Shown here piece by piece: positions 53,683-63,504 of a stretch of DNA of 64,000 nt (positions within the stretch are counted from its first letter, which is position 1; every line of letters begins with the position of its first letter). A program made the position numbers and the translations under genes. This stretch comes from Roseovarius aestuariivivens (lineage in GTDB: Bacteria; Pseudomonadota; Alphaproteobacteria; Rhodobacterales; Rhodobacteraceae): NCBI RefSeq assembly GCF_004761875.1, contig NZ_SJEY01000013.1, forward strand, positions 25,198-89,197, given 5' to 3'. The notes under the pieces were generated by a model. The model searched no databases and had not been told where the DNA came from. It was given only the letters and a program-made list of their open reading frames with translations.

Positions 53683-54651
53683 TCAAAACTTGAACTTGAC
53701 GAGCCGATGCAGGATCAGCCCTTGCGCCATGACAAGACCCACGATCGCCAAGGCGAAATACGGGAACTTCGGGTCGCCGCGAACGTCGCCGTAGAATGTC
53801 GGCGTGGTAAGTTCGATAGAGAAATATATGAGGACCGGAAGGAAGGTGAGGATGAAACCGCTCAGACGTCCTTCGGCTGAGATGGCCTTGATCTTCTTGC
53901 GCATATTGTGCCTGTCGCGAATGACCTGAGACAGCACGTTCAGGATACGCGAGAGATTGCCGCCTGTGCCGTGCTGAATTCCGATTGCCACGGCCAGATA
54001 CCGGGCATCCTCGGTCGCCACGCGCTTTGCGAAATCGTGGAAAGCGGTGCCAAGATCATCCCCGAAATTGATTTGATCTGCGATGAGGCCGAACTCCGAG
54101 CCGATCGGATCGGGCATATTGGTTGCGACATTACCGACGGTAACGGTCACGGGATGGCCCACCTTCAATCCCCGAGCCATGAGATCGAGGGCATCGGGCA
54201 ATTGCGTGGTGAGCTTCTTGATCCGCTCGCTTTTCATCTGCATCAGAACAAATAGAGGAAGAGCGACCGCAAGCACGACGCTGAGCCCACCCGACGGACC
54301 GGCAGGCAAGACGCGTACCGCAGCGAAAAACGCGGCCACGGCGATCAGCCCCATGCACAGGAAAACCCAAAAGGGCCCGACGGAAACGCCAGCCTGCAGG
54401 AGCAATCTCCGAAGGCGCATGTAAAGCCCGCCTTTTTTTTCGGGCCCAAGCAAGGCCGTGTCCCGCAGCAGTTTCAAGGCGTCTTCGGTTGAGCCACCCC
54501 GCTGGACCACCCGCATCCGTCGATTGCGTGCCTCCGATTGCGTTTCGCGGCGGAAAAACAGTTGTTGCAGCCCTTCATAGGTCAGAAACACACCCAGAAA
54601 AACGCAAACATAGATTAAGACGTTGACGGTATGCGGAAGCTGGTCGAACAT
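53683..54651 (-). CDS. tadB: Tad pilus platform protein TadB
   Basis: A 322-residue membrane protein with one N-terminal and several C-terminal helices. The T2SSF block LPDALDLMARGLKVGHPVTV and LAVAIGIQHGTGGNLSRIL match TadB. It pairs with TadC; the two genes are adjacent and cotranscribed, downstream of cpaF with a two-base gap. Confidence 0.92.
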   Translation of the reverse strand: MFDQLPHTVNVLIYVCVFLGVFLTYEGLQQLFFRRETQSEARNRRMRVVQRGGSTEDALKLLRDTALLGPEKKGGLYMRLRRLLLQAGVSVGPFWVFLCMGLIAVAAFFAAVRVLPAGPSGGLSVVLAVALPLFVLMQMKSERIKKLTTQLPDALDLMARGLKVGHPVTVTVGNVATNMPDPIGSEFGLIADQINFGDDLGTAFHDFAKRVATEDARYLAVAIGIQHGTGGNLSRILNVLSQVIRDRHNMRKKIKAISAEGRLSGFILTFLPVLIYFSIELTTPTFYGDVRGDPKFPYFALAIVGLVMAQGLILHRLVKFKF

Positions 54652-54653
54652 CT

Positions 54654-56039
54654 CTAAACCCCCATGCGCTTGAACATCTCAGGATTCACCTTGACTCCTG
54701 CCGACACGAGTTGATCGAAGCAGTGCGGGCGAATGCCAGTGGGCATGAAGTCTCCTAGCACAGCACCGCTGTCTGCCCTGCCTCGACGCTTGTAGACGAA
54801 AATGTCCTGCATGGTGATCGTGTCATTCTCCATGCCCGTGACCTCGGAAATGCTCACGACACGGCGGCTGCCGTCGCTCATCCGGCTAAGCTGTACGACA
54901 ATTTGGATAGCCGAGGAGATCTGTGAGCGGATCGTCTTGATCGGGAGTTCGGCCCCCATCATCGTCACCATTTGTTCGACGCGGCCCAGCGCGTCACGTG
55001 CAGTGTTGGCGTGCACAGTGGTCATCGACCCTTCGTGACCGGTGTTCATGGCCTGGAGCATGTCGAAACATTCGGCACCGCGAACCTCGCCGACGATGAT
55101 CCGGTCGGGGCGCATCCGAAGCGCGTTGCGAACCAAGTCGCGTTGAGAGATGACGCCTTGCCCTTCGGCGTTGGGCGGGCGCGTTTCCAACCTGACAACG
55201 TGTTCCTGTTGCAATTGCAGTTCGGCCGCATCCTCGATTGTGACGATACGCTGCCTGCTGTCCACGAAGGACGAAATCGCGTTCAGCAGGGTCGTTTTGC
55301 CCGATCCGGTTCCCCCCGAGATCAAGATGTTGAGACGCGCATCGACGAGCGCCTCAAGGAGATTCGCCGCTTGCTGGCTCAGAGCACCCTGTTCGACGAG
55401 CCGCTCCATGGTCAGCGGTGTACGCGAGAACTTGCGGATCGAAAGAGCCGGGCCATCCACCGAGCAGGGGCGGATGATCGCATTCACGCGGCTCCCATCC
55501 GCGAGCCTTGCGTCGACCCAGGGCTGCGACTCGTCGATGCGCCGCCCGACCTTCGTGACGATCTTGTCGATGACACGCAGCAGATGCCTTTCGTCACGGA
55601 AACGCACCTTCGATCTTTCCAGCAGGCCGTACCGCTCGACATAGACCTTGTCGTAGGAATTGACGAGAATGTCGTTGATCGTGGGGTCCTCAAGCAGAGG
55701 TTCCAATGGTCCGAGACCCATCACCTCGTGGATCAGTTCTTCGACCAGGGCAGAGAAGGCCTCGGATCGCATGTAAACGCCTTCGGCTTCGATCAGGCCG
55801 GTCACGAGCGACGCGATCTGACGCTTGAGCTCCGAGCGCTCGACCTTGTCGATCATGGCCAGATTGAGCCGGTCCAGCAACTCGCCGTGAAGGCGGTTCT
55901 TGAGCTCCAAATGCGCCTGAAGGTCCGGATCTTCTGCGGGCGCATTTGTGTCTTTCGCAGCCGGGACCTCGATCTTGCGTTCGAGCTTGAGCACGTTCGG
56001 CTGCGTCTCAGCCCGCCTCGAGCGATATTCCTTGAACAC
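54654..56039 (-). CDS. cpaF: Tad pilus assembly ATPase CpaF/TadA
   Basis: A 461-residue secretion ATPase. Walker A is GGTGSGKTT (residues ~242-250); ERAEC-type Walker B/His boxes appear as [34 protein letters not shown], here quoted in part by position ~315-345. Unlike GspE it lacks the zinc tetracysteine. The N-terminal ~90 residues are the extended CpaF region. It drives Flp pilin polymerisation. Confidence 0.94.
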   Translation of the reverse strand: MFKEYRSRRAETQPNVLKLERKIEVPAAKDTNAPAEDPDLQAHLELKNRLHGELLDRLNLAMIDKVERSELKRQIASLVTGLIEAEGVYMRSEAFSALVEELIHEVMGLGPLEPLLEDPTINDILVNSYDKVYVERYGLLERSKVRFRDERHLLRVIDKIVTKVGRRIDESQPWVDARLADGSRVNAIIRPCSVDGPALSIRKFSRTPLTMERLVEQGALSQQAANLLEALVDARLNILISGGTGSGKTTLLNAISSFVDSRQRIVTIEDAAELQLQQEHVVRLETRPPNAEGQGVISQRDLVRNALRMRPDRIIVGEVRGAECFDMLQAMNTGHEGSMTTVHANTARDALGRVEQMVTMMGAELPIKTIRSQISSAIQIVVQLSRMSDGSRRVVSISEVTGMENDTITMQDIFVYKRRGRADSGAVLGDFMPTGIRPHCFDQLVSAGVKVNPEMFKRMGV

Positions 56040-56053
56040 GGCTATTCCCCCTA

Positions 56054-57268
56054 TCAGCTTGTTTTTCTTTTGATTTGTTCTTTGGCGAAAACCTCTGCGG
56101 CCATCCGCGCGAACGCCTTGCTCAGGTCGGAGCGTGGTTTCAACTCGACAATGGGACGCCCCAGGTTCACGGCGCTTCTGGCCAGCTTGGGATTATCCGG
56201 CAACCAGTGCTGAAGCCGCGTTTCAAGAACCTTTTCGGCTTCGCGCATATGTTCAGACTTGATGAAAGGTTTCTGGTCGCGATTGATGACAATTTCGACT
56301 GGCAGTCCGACGTTTTCCTCTCGGTAAAGGTCGATCAGTCGACGTGCCTGCCGGACACATGGCACGCTGGTATCTGCAACGAGTAAAAGTTGGCTCGCCT
56401 GTTTCACGACCGGTTCGACCCAGTCCACGACGGCGCGTGGGAGGTCGATCACGATGTAGTCGTAACGCCTCTTCAGCAGGGCGATCATCGTCTCGACAAG
56501 GTCTGCCCGGAGCGATTGCAGGGGTACGAGAGGCAATGGCGCGCAGAGCACGTCGACCCCCTGTCCATGTTTTTGCAGGGTAGAGACCATGAAGTGATCG
56601 TCGGGCTCTTCTGCGGACTCGATCAACTGGAGGAACCCTCCATTGTCTTCAAGATCGAGAAAGACGTTGGCATTCCCAAATTGCAGGTCGAAATCGAGCA
56701 TCACGACGCGATTTCTTTCCGCCTTGTGGAACATGGACGACCGGTCAGCCGCAAGCGCGCAGGCGAGGTTCACCGCGACGGTCGTTGCACCAGCCCCACC
56801 ACGTGCCTGGGTGACAGGAATGATTTTTCCCAGGGCTGCAGGTCCGGTGTGCGTGGATTGCGCCGCCGTCCGGCGCCGCTTGATCTGTTCATCGACAACC
56901 GCCTTCAGGCCGTCACCGTCGATCGAAAGCGGGAGAACCTCGTCCACCCCTATATCACGCAGTTTGCGGGCTTTCGTGATCGAAACATCCGACTTCGTCA
57001 TCGCCAGGAACACCGTGTCGTCATCGCGGTGCGACAGCAGGTCCCTGAGGGCATTCACTTCGTTTTCATCGTCAGGATCCGTTTCGATGATGACCACGTC
57101 CTGACCGAACACCAGGTCGACGGCACGTCCGTTCATGGCGGTGAATGACTCCGTGGAACTCTTCACCCTGTTGTTATCCGACTTGGGAAAGACTTCGGTG
57201 ATGATCTCCACGAAGGCGGCTCTCGGGGAGACGACCAGCAGTGATCGGGATTGTGACTGGGTCTTCAT
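56054..57268 (-). CDS. cpaE: Tad pilus localisation ATPase-like protein CpaE/TadZ
   Basis: A 404-residue protein with an N-terminal receiver-like domain and a MinD/ParA-type domain. Its P-loop is RGGAGATTV (about 156-164): the signature lysine is Arg and GKT is GAT, so ATP binding may be weakened, as in atypical TadZ proteins. VMLDFDLQFGNANVF and VIDLPRAVVDW follow. TadZ places the pilus machinery at the pole. Four-base overlap with the downstream pilus gene start indicates coupling. Confidence 0.88.
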   Translation of the reverse strand: MKTQSQSRSLLVVSPRAAFVEIITEVFPKSDNNRVKSSTESFTAMNGRAVDLVFGQDVVIIETDPDDENEVNALRDLLSHRDDDTVFLAMTKSDVSITKARKLRDIGVDEVLPLSIDGDGLKAVVDEQIKRRRTAAQSTHTGPAALGKIIPVTQARGGAGATTVAVNLACALAADRSSMFHKAERNRVVMLDFDLQFGNANVFLDLEDNGGFLQLIESAEEPDDHFMVSTLQKHGQGVDVLCAPLPLVPLQSLRADLVETMIALLKRRYDYIVIDLPRAVVDWVEPVVKQASQLLLVADTSVPCVRQARRLIDLYREENVGLPVEIVINRDQKPFIKSEHMREAEKVLETRLQHWLPDNPKLARSAVNLGRPIVELKPRSDLSKAFARMAAEVFAKEQIKRKTS

Positions 57269-57912
57269 CCTGACTCTCCTAGTGCAAGATCCTCTGCGGG
57301 CAGCGACACGCTGAAACTCGAATACGTCGCAGAGGATCCGATGGGGCTACTGGTGGCGCCTGCGGCATTCGCGAGGCTTGCCAGCGGCGAAACGAACTGA
57401 AAGTCGTCGAGGTCAAGTTCGACCGTGACCATCGGTGTGTAGGGCCCCCCGAGAAAACCAAGGTTGGGGTCGAACGCGTAGGAAAACTGGAGCGAGTCGA
57501 TTGTCGTGCCGTGTGGCAGTAACGGATTGATGCGCGTCCAGATTTCAGAGGCTGTCGCGTTCGAGGCGCTGCCTGAGCACGAGACGGTCGCGACACTTAA
57601 GCAGACCCCAGCGCCAGCGCTGCACGAGGTACCGAAGCGCGGAGGCGGCGCGGCGCTTCCCCGCTGATGGATTTGCGGGACACCTGCGCAGGCCGGTGGG
57701 CGGACAACCGCGATTCGCGCCGCGATCTGCGAGGCCGTCTGAGCTGTGACGCCGCTGTAAGACAGGCGCCCGAAATCCAGCAGTGCCATAAAGAGAAAAA
57801 GGAACAGCGAAACGACAATCGCGAACTCTACAAGAACACCACCAGCCTCGTCTTGCGAGAACCTGGTCACGCGTTGGGCTGCCGCGCGGGAGATATGCTC
57901 TACGCGCGTCAT
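57265..57912 (-). CDS. TadE/TadF-like minor pseudopilin 1
   Basis: A 215-residue protein with an N-terminal pseudopilin segment (DEAGGVLVEFAIVVSLFLFLF; the Gly-Val-Leu-Val-Glu pattern includes the conserved Glu +5 after the cleavage glycine) and an extracytoplasmic domain with paired cysteines. TadE and TadF are minor pilins of the Tad system. The start overlaps the next upstream gene's stop (ATGA) and its end overlaps cpaE by four bases. Whether it is TadE or TadF cannot be decided. Confidence 0.82.
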   Translation of the reverse strand: MTRVEHISRAAAQRVTRFSQDEAGGVLVEFAIVVSLFLFLFMALLDFGRLSYSGVTAQTASQIAARIAVVRPPACAGVPQIHQRGSAAPPPRFGTSCSAGAGVCLSVATVSCSGSASNATASEIWTRINPLLPHGTTIDSLQFSYAFDPNLGFLGGPYTPMVTVELDLDDFQFVSPLASLANAAGATSSPIGSSATYSSFSVSLPAEDLALGESG

Positions 57913-58406
57913 TGCCCGAATATCCTGGCGTTGTCCGCCACGTCCGTCGTGACAGAGGAGATCGCGTCGCCAAAGATGTCGAGGACCCCGCCCATCGGGA
58001 ATTGAATGGTCACGTTGGCGCTGACCCGCCCGACCGGGGCCGGGCTGACGCGGTAGCTGCCCGTTATGCACGAGAAGCTTGGTGTGACCGAGTTAACCGT
58101 TACCTTGGACGGGAAAAGAGACGTTCCTCCGATATCTTTTTCGACAATGCCTTTCAGTGTCGTGGACAGGCCGGCGACACTTCCACCTGCATCGCAAATA
58201 TCGGCCGGTGTCACGCGGGCCATGTACCGTCCGGCGTCCCTGACGCCGGCGATGACCGACTGGTAGGACCACATCATGCGCGCCGCCTCGATGGTCAGCG
58301 CAAAGAACAGGAGCATGATCGGTAGCACGAGTGCGAATTCGATAAGCACCGCACCGCTTTCACTCGCGGTGAACCGTTTAATCGAGAAGGAGGATGAAAG
58401 CTTCAT
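57909..58406 (-). CDS. tadE: TadE-like minor pseudopilin 2
   Basis: A 165-residue protein with the pseudopilin segment ESGAVLIEFALVLPIMLLFFA near residue 17, whose Glu is five residues after the Gly cleavage site. It has two cysteines in a short beta-rich domain. An ATG with a GGGGGGAG Shine-Dalgarno seven bases upstream sets the start. It is in tight tandem with the other TadE-like gene. Confidence 0.85.
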   Translation of the reverse strand: MKLSSSFSIKRFTASESGAVLIEFALVLPIMLLFFALTIEAARMMWSYQSVIAGVRDAGRYMARVTPADICDAGGSVAGLSTTLKGIVEKDIGGTSLFPSKVTVNSVTPSFSCITGSYRVSPAPVGRVSANVTIQFPMGGVLDIFGDAISSVTTDVADNARIFGQ

Positions 58407-58422
58407 AGATCCGCTCCCCCCT

Positions 58423-59946
58423 TCACCGGTACAACTGAACGACATCGCGGAAGATACCGCCAAAACCACTGGAGCCTCCACCCGCGCCGATGGCATCAGG
58501 AAAGCCGACGACTTCTCCATGAATGTCGAAGCTGGGCGGCGACCCGCCGTCATCTCCCACCGGTTCGGTAAGGAATATACTGACGAACTTGGTCACTGGC
58601 ACACCGGTTGTGGCGCCTGAAATCACCGTCTTGCCGCAGTCTACACCGGCGGCGGTGATGACACGGCGTTCGGGGCCGCCCGGCGTCGCACCGGAGCAAA
58701 TCGGGCGTCCGGTTTCAGAAAGAGAAGGGTGCAGGATGGCCTTGGATGCGGTCGTGTCGCCATAGGCGATCTCTCGGAGATACATGCCAAAGCGGGTGCC
58801 GGCATATTGCGTGTTCGCCGCTGATAGCGGCGGCAAAGCGGCGTCACTGCCTATGCCGTCCGCGGTGCCGTCTACGAGGTCGTAGTTCATGTTCAGATAT
58901 CCGGCACGGTCCCATGTGCCGTCTCCGAACCGGTTGTTGCCGCCGCAGCTTCCCGCGTTTAGGCACAGGTCGCGCCCCAGTGCCATCGTGTCACCAGTTG
59001 GTTCTTCGTTGCCCTGGATGCAGGCGCCTCCGCCGTTCTTCTGGATCCCCTTGATAACGTTTGGCGCCGGGGCGAAGTCAGGATTGTCCTTTTCTCCGTT
59101 GAGAACCGATCTGTAGATATCGAAGCGAACGTTAAAAGCGGCGTTCGTGATACCGACCTTTTGACCGGGTTCGGTGTCGATGCCATTGGTCAAAACGCAC
59201 TGGGTGATCTGCTTCTGAGCGGCGATCAGACAGGCCAGCTTATTGCCACCTTCATCCGCGCACACGCCCGAGGTGTCTTCGAAGGCGGCCAAGTCGATGA
59301 AGCCAAAATTGCCTGGACCCCATGCCGTCCCATTTCCGCCGCTACGCAGGAGGATCTGATCTCCGACATCCAGTGTCGTCTCCCAGTTCGTAGGTAGACA
59401 GAACATCAAGGGCGAGACATCGCACGCCGCTTGTGTGAAACCTGCCACGGCCTCGGCAGAGACGTCTGTGTTTGAAAAACCATTCCCACCGAGCAACTTG
59501 TTCAATGCCGAGGCGAGGACCATGCTAACGGATTTCGGCGTCAGAACGACCTGGACGAACTTGGCCTCATTCGGATCGGTCGTCGCGTTCGCGCCCAAAG
59601 GCGTCAGGTCCGATGGCGGCAGGGCCGAGTGAAAGGTAAGCGTGTAATCCGCGGCGCCGGACAGCGCACCGGACCCGTTCGCAAATGTCTGGCTATCGTT
59701 TATCAGGTTGGCGGCCGCATTGGCTGAGCGGGTGATCGCGTCATTTTTGCCATCCAACTCCCCAGCCGCTGCAAGCGCGACATGGTCGGCGAAGGCCTGC
59801 ATCTCGGCTTGGGTGGCACTCAGACGACCGACATCGAGCGTAATTGCAAGGAAGCCTAGAAATGCGACGAGTGACGTGCCCCAAAGGATCGCGATCGTCC
59901 CGGTCTCGTCCGCGTAGAACCTCGATATGATGCGATTAAGCCGCAA
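58423..59946 (-). CDS. tadG: TadG-like pilus assembly protein
   Basis: A 507-residue protein with an N-terminal TadE-like membrane segment (DETGTIAILWGTSLVAFLGF) and VGRLSATQAEMQAFADHVAL after it, typical of TadG. The long periplasmic part has several cysteine pairs (QAACDVSPLMFCLPTNW; CADEGGNKLACLIA) but no obvious von Willebrand metal-binding motif. It may act as a minor pilin or assembly factor. Confidence 0.8.
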   Translation of the reverse strand: MRLNRIISRFYADETGTIAILWGTSLVAFLGFLAITLDVGRLSATQAEMQAFADHVALAAAGELDGKNDAITRSANAAANLINDSQTFANGSGALSGAADYTLTFHSALPPSDLTPLGANATTDPNEAKFVQVVLTPKSVSMVLASALNKLLGGNGFSNTDVSAEAVAGFTQAACDVSPLMFCLPTNWETTLDVGDQILLRSGGNGTAWGPGNFGFIDLAAFEDTSGVCADEGGNKLACLIAAQKQITQCVLTNGIDTEPGQKVGITNAAFNVRFDIYRSVLNGEKDNPDFAPAPNVIKGIQKNGGGACIQGNEEPTGDTMALGRDLCLNAGSCGGNNRFGDGTWDRAGYLNMNYDLVDGTADGIGSDAALPPLSAANTQYAGTRFGMYLREIAYGDTTASKAILHPSLSETGRPICSGATPGGPERRVITAAGVDCGKTVISGATTGVPVTKFVSIFLTEPVGDDGGSPPSFDIHGEVVGFPDAIGAGGGSSGFGGIFRDVVQLYR

Positions 59947-59956
59947 GAGGTCTCTC

Positions 59957-60937
59957 CTATTGGCCGATCACTTGCGTCACATCGACGTCGCGGGCCTCGG
60001 GCGCGGCATGGACGGGTTTGCCCCCATCGGTCTCGGAATTCGACGGACGCTCGGTTTCCACAGACGGAGTGCCCGGTTGCACTGGGTTTTGCGTCATCGC
60101 TGGTTTCACGGCGGGGGCGATGTCCAACGTGCTACGCGGTATCGTGACAATCTCGGACTGGGTGCCGCGACGTACTCGTATCGTCGGTTGCTTCTCAACC
60201 TTTTCCGCGGGACCTTCCTCTTGCAGCAGGTCGCGCAACCGCACCATTTCCATCGGGTTGTCTTCGACACCGTCCAAGGTCCGCAGGGTAAGGTTGAGCG
60301 TTCCAGCCTTCTGGGCCAGAGCGAGGCGTTGTCCCTGTTCCGGCGTCACCTCGACGGTGATTGTACGGGCCACCTCTGGTGTGTCCTTGAGTTCCTCGGA
60401 TTGCTGATCGACGCCGATCACGCGGATATTCTGAAGAATTGTCACCGCCCGAAGTTCCATTTGCGCCCCTTGCGTCAGGACGATGTCGACAAAGTCGCCA
60501 GGCGTGACGAAGCCGCCAACGGCAGTCGCGGCATCGACCTTGATCGCCATGGCGCGCGTGTTTTCGCCAAGCTTCTGCACCAAAGTCACCTTCTCGCCGA
60601 AGGCTGAAACCTTAGAGGCCAGCACCACGTCTCCCGGGAAGAAACGACCCTTCGCCCGGCGCAGCTGTTCTCGATCGTTGGGAACAAGGTTGGCAAGATC
60701 GAAGAAAGCCCCGGACGGCAGTGCCTCTCGAGGCCATTTGTGTAGTGTTACAAGGTGGCCTTCGATTGCCTGACCGAACGCGATTTCAGAGCGCGCGACG
60801 TAGATCTCGACAATCTCAGAATCCGGAGCGGCGTTTGCGTTCCGCGCCTCACTTAGTATGAAGTCCTTGGCCACGAAGACGGACCCTGCTGCGATCGCAA
60901 CTCCAAAAAGTGTCGTGAGTATCGGCTTGGCACGCAT
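59957..60937 (-). CDS. cpaB: Flp pilus assembly protein CpaB/RcpC
   Basis: A 326-residue protein with one N-terminal membrane helix and a SAF domain (EIAFGQAIEGHLVTLHKWP, PGDVVLASKVSAFGE, GGFVTPGDFVDIVLTQ), then a beta-rich region (ARTITVEVTPEQGQRLALAQ). The C-terminal 80 residues are proline-rich and low complexity. CpaB/RcpC stabilises the pilus secretin. The ATG at 60937 has GGGGG upstream. Its usual partner CpaC/RcpA secretin gene is missing here. Confidence 0.9.
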   Translation of the reverse strand: MRAKPILTTLFGVAIAAGSVFVAKDFILSEARNANAAPDSEIVEIYVARSEIAFGQAIEGHLVTLHKWPREALPSGAFFDLANLVPNDREQLRRAKGRFFPGDVVLASKVSAFGEKVTLVQKLGENTRAMAIKVDAATAVGGFVTPGDFVDIVLTQGAQMELRAVTILQNIRVIGVDQQSEELKDTPEVARTITVEVTPEQGQRLALAQKAGTLNLTLRTLDGVEDNPMEMVRLRDLLQEEGPAEKVEKQPTIRVRRGTQSEIVTIPRSTLDIAPAVKPAMTQNPVQPGTPSVETERPSNSETDGGKPVHAAPEARDVDVTQVIGQ

Positions 60938-61066
60938 CTTGGCCCCCAGGAATGGATTTGAAAACAGAATTGTCCGAGTGGAAGAAGTTCGCATTCCTCT
61001 CGGGTTCTTCTGCGCCGGTGTGAAAGACAGCGGCGCAGAAAGTTGGCTGTAAATTGCAGGACTGGT

Positions 61067-61243
61067 TTAGCAGGTCGCGCTGCCCAAAGTGTCACATGCG
61101 CCCAGAACGTTGTTGTTTGTCTGAGTGCCGAGGTAAGAGAAGCCACCGGCAGCGATGGATCCCACGACAAGGAGCGCAAGACCGTATTCTACGATGGCTG
61201 CGCCGCTTTCGTCCTTGGCGAATTTCTTCAAAAGTTTGATCAT
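61067..61243 (-). CDS. flp: Flp-type pilin with C-terminal cysteine pair
   Basis: A 58-residue prepilin: a short basic leader (MIKLLKKFAKDESG), prepilin peptidase cleavage expected between G14 and A15, and the hydrophobic core AAIVEYGLALLVVGSIAAGG with Glu at mature position 5 and the adjacent Tyr of Flp pilins. Cysteines occur at 50 and 58, the last residue, enabling an intramolecular or inter-subunit disulfide. A GGGGGAA-type Shine-Dalgarno precedes the ATG. It is the first gene of the pilus operon. Confidence 0.92.
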   Translation of the reverse strand: MIKLLKKFAKDESGAAIVEYGLALLVVGSIAAGGFSYLGTQTNNNVLGACDTLGSATC

Positions 61244-61789
61244 GTCTTCCCCCTTAAGGATTTGTAAATTGAACCCGGACAAATTTCGGGATGTAAGCTT
61301 GGCAAGGCATTGCCTCAGCTCGGACATCACAATATCGCGGCAGGCCGCGGAGACGCTTCCGTCAAACGATGCAGAAATTCATCTTTAAATTGATTTTGTT
61401 TCGCGACGATCTTTATCGGCGGGAGAAGTTTATATGCCTTGACGTCGGGGAAACACGTGAGACCGAATCATCTGACACTCGAATTCGGTCGACGGCCCGC
61501 CACAAATGAGACGGAATATGTCTCCAATCATGGCACTTTTGTGACTTTATCCACAAAAGCGCACAAACGCGGCATTGCGTGATAATAGCTGCAGATGAAT
61601 CTGTGATATCATATTTTATATGTAAAAACATATACTTAAGCATTTAATCTGAAGACTCTTCCGAAAAGTGTGCTGCCCTGATTGCGCCATAATTCTTGCC
61701 ACGAGAAACTTATCCACAGATAGTCAGATCCGTGGTTGGGGGCCACTTTCTTTCCTGCTTCTTGTGTAGGAAGAAAAAAGGTTGGGTTA
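61244..61789. promoter_or_regulatory. Divergent control region between flp and the LuxR-type gene
   Basis: A 546-base AT-rich stretch separates the two outward-facing genes and must hold both promoters. AT-rich runs occur around 61380-61400 and 61590-61650 (TATCATATTTTATATGTAAA). I could not define -35/-10 boxes or an inverted-repeat operator with confidence. Confidence 0.5.
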
Positions 61790-62620
61790 ATGGGGACTAA
61801 TGTTTTTAGCCGTAGTCACGCGTCTGCAAGCTTTGGACTAGTGGCACAATGGGCAAATGCACTAAACGGTAACGGTGATCTTTCCGAGTGTCTTGAGCAG
61901 TTGTTGCGGCTTGTAAGGGCTGATGCTGCGATGGTCGCACGAATCTCTTTATCGGGGTCGCAAACCAGATACATCGCCCGCTGCAATCGTCGCAAAGGAG
62001 AGGTCTGGCCGGTGCAACCGCGCGCATTTTCCAAGGAACTGTTGGGAAACTGGTTGCCTTCGGCCAAAAGCGGGTCGGTTTGGAGGCTTTCGGATTTGGC
62101 CCGCACGAATACGGACCGCGAAAGCGGTTGTGATCTGCAAATTGACCGATTTGCCGAAATCATCGCGATCCCTCTGGGGAAGGCACATGAAATTGTGGAT
62201 GTTCTTGAGTTGCAATACCTGAACAAGCCCGCAGAACACGATCTTGATATCGTTCTTATTCTGACCGGGACCCTTTCGTCATGCTGGCAAAGCAGAGCAT
62301 CAGGCCTGATTGCGAAGACGCTGGCGCAGCGACAACACGTCAAATGCGTCGACGCCCCCTACAATAGCGATGTTCCCTTGTTGGATGTCGAGAATCCGGC
62401 GCAATTAAGCCGATCGGAATTCCGCATTTGCACCCTGTTGAAAGAGGGAATGACAGTTGGAGTGATTGCTCAGACCCTCTCGATCGCCCCGGCAACAGTC
62501 CGCACTCACCTGAGTTCTGTGTTCTCGAAGACGGGTGCCTCCAACCAAGTTGAGCTTCTGCATAAGCTGAATAGACAGAGCCCAATCTTCTCCGACGTTG
62601 CGAACCGGCTTTCAATTTAG
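61790..62620 (+). CDS. LuxR-family transcriptional regulator
   Basis: A 276-residue protein. A ~200-residue N-terminal part lacks the conserved autoinducer-binding residues I would recognise and could be a sensory domain. The C-terminal LuxR helix-turn-helix is clear: LSRSEFRICTLLKEGMTVGV, then IAQTLSIAPATVRTHLSSVF and KTGASNQVELL. The ATG at 61790 with AAAGG upstream is preferred to 61736. Being divergent from flp, it is a candidate regulator of the tad operon. Confidence 0.85.
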   Translation: MGTNVFSRSHASASFGLVAQWANALNGNGDLSECLEQLLRLVRADAAMVARISLSGSQTRYIARCNRRKGEVWPVQPRAFSKELLGNWLPSAKSGSVWRLSDLARTNTDRESGCDLQIDRFAEIIAIPLGKAHEIVDVLELQYLNKPAEHDLDIVLILTGTLSSCWQSRASGLIAKTLAQRQHVKCVDAPYNSDVPLLDVENPAQLSRSEFRICTLLKEGMTVGVIAQTLSIAPATVRTHLSSVFSKTGASNQVELLHKLNRQSPIFSDVANRLSI

Positions 62621-62730
62621 GTTTTACATAGTCCATCGCCTCGACAACACCATCGACAGCAGAAAACGCGCGTCTTGCTCGCGGCAGGTGCTGTCAGACA
62701 TATTCGAACGCGTCTCAGTTCGGACAGTGA

Positions 62731-63504
62731 GGCTGTTGTTTATGCCATGCAGAGATCGCACCACTCAGCGAGAGCAGCGGCGCGGTTTCGCTTGAAATTT
62801 TGTCTGCTGCAGAGGTTACGCTCCGCGTTGAAAAGATTGTGGATTGAGTAGTGGACGGCGGCGAATTTCTGCAAACTTCGCATGCGCCGGAACCGGGACA
62901 TCGCGCTCTCTCTTCGTCGAAATGGCAGGTGTGAATTCTCGGCCCGATTATTCAGTCAGCGCCCTGTACGCTGCCGATCCGCATTTGCGATTTCTTTCAT
63001 CGCGGCCCCGTAGGAGCGTAGCTGGTCAGTGACGATCTTTTCTGGTTGACCGTAGCACTTCATCAATTTCTTGAGGAATTTCAATGCTGCCTTACGGTCA
63101 CGACGCTTGGTGACCAAGGCATCAAGTACCTCGCCTTCGTGATCGACGGCGCGCCACATGTAATGGGTCTCGCCGTTGATCTTCACGAAAACCTCGTCGA
63201 AGTGCCACTGGTGGTTCAAGTAAGAAACGCATCCGCTGGATCCTGGTCTTGCGGATCTCAGACGCGCAAAGCGGGCCGAATCGCATCCACCAAAATCGGA
63301 CGGATTCATGGCTGACGTCGATGCCGCGCTCGTGCAGGAGGTCCTCGACATTGCGCGGCGACAGCGGAAACCTGACGTACATCATCACCGCCCGACGGAT
63401 GACCTCGCGGCTGGTTCGGAAGTAGCGGAACGGGTTGGGCTTGGTCATTCAGGAAGGGTAGGTGGCGCTCAAGCTCATCGTAAGTTCATCCCTTTGACAA
63501 TGCC
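62731..63504 (-). mobile_element. IS6-family insertion sequence, decayed
   Basis: The length of ~774 bases, a transposase of IS6 type and partly matching termini (GGCTGTTGTTTATG at 62731; complement of GGCATTGTCAAAG at 63492-63504) support an IS6 element. The ends are diverged, so exact borders are approximate. The transposase gene is inactivated. Confidence 0.75.
62740..63448 (-). pseudogene. IS6-family transposase, frameshifted and with nonsense codon
   Basis: Read on the minus strand: MTKPNPFRYFRTSREVIRRA and DLLHERGIDVSHESVRFWWM as in IS6 transposases; a frameshift near 63215 moves to the frame with HQWHFDEVFVKINGETHYMW, VTDQLRSYG (second catalytic Asp) and NADRQRTGR. A TGA then replaces the Trp of the usual GRWLNNRAENSH, after which the frame continues with NNRAENSHLPFRRRE to CDLCMA. 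The DDE residues can all be located, so loss of function is by frame disruption. Confidence 0.88.
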
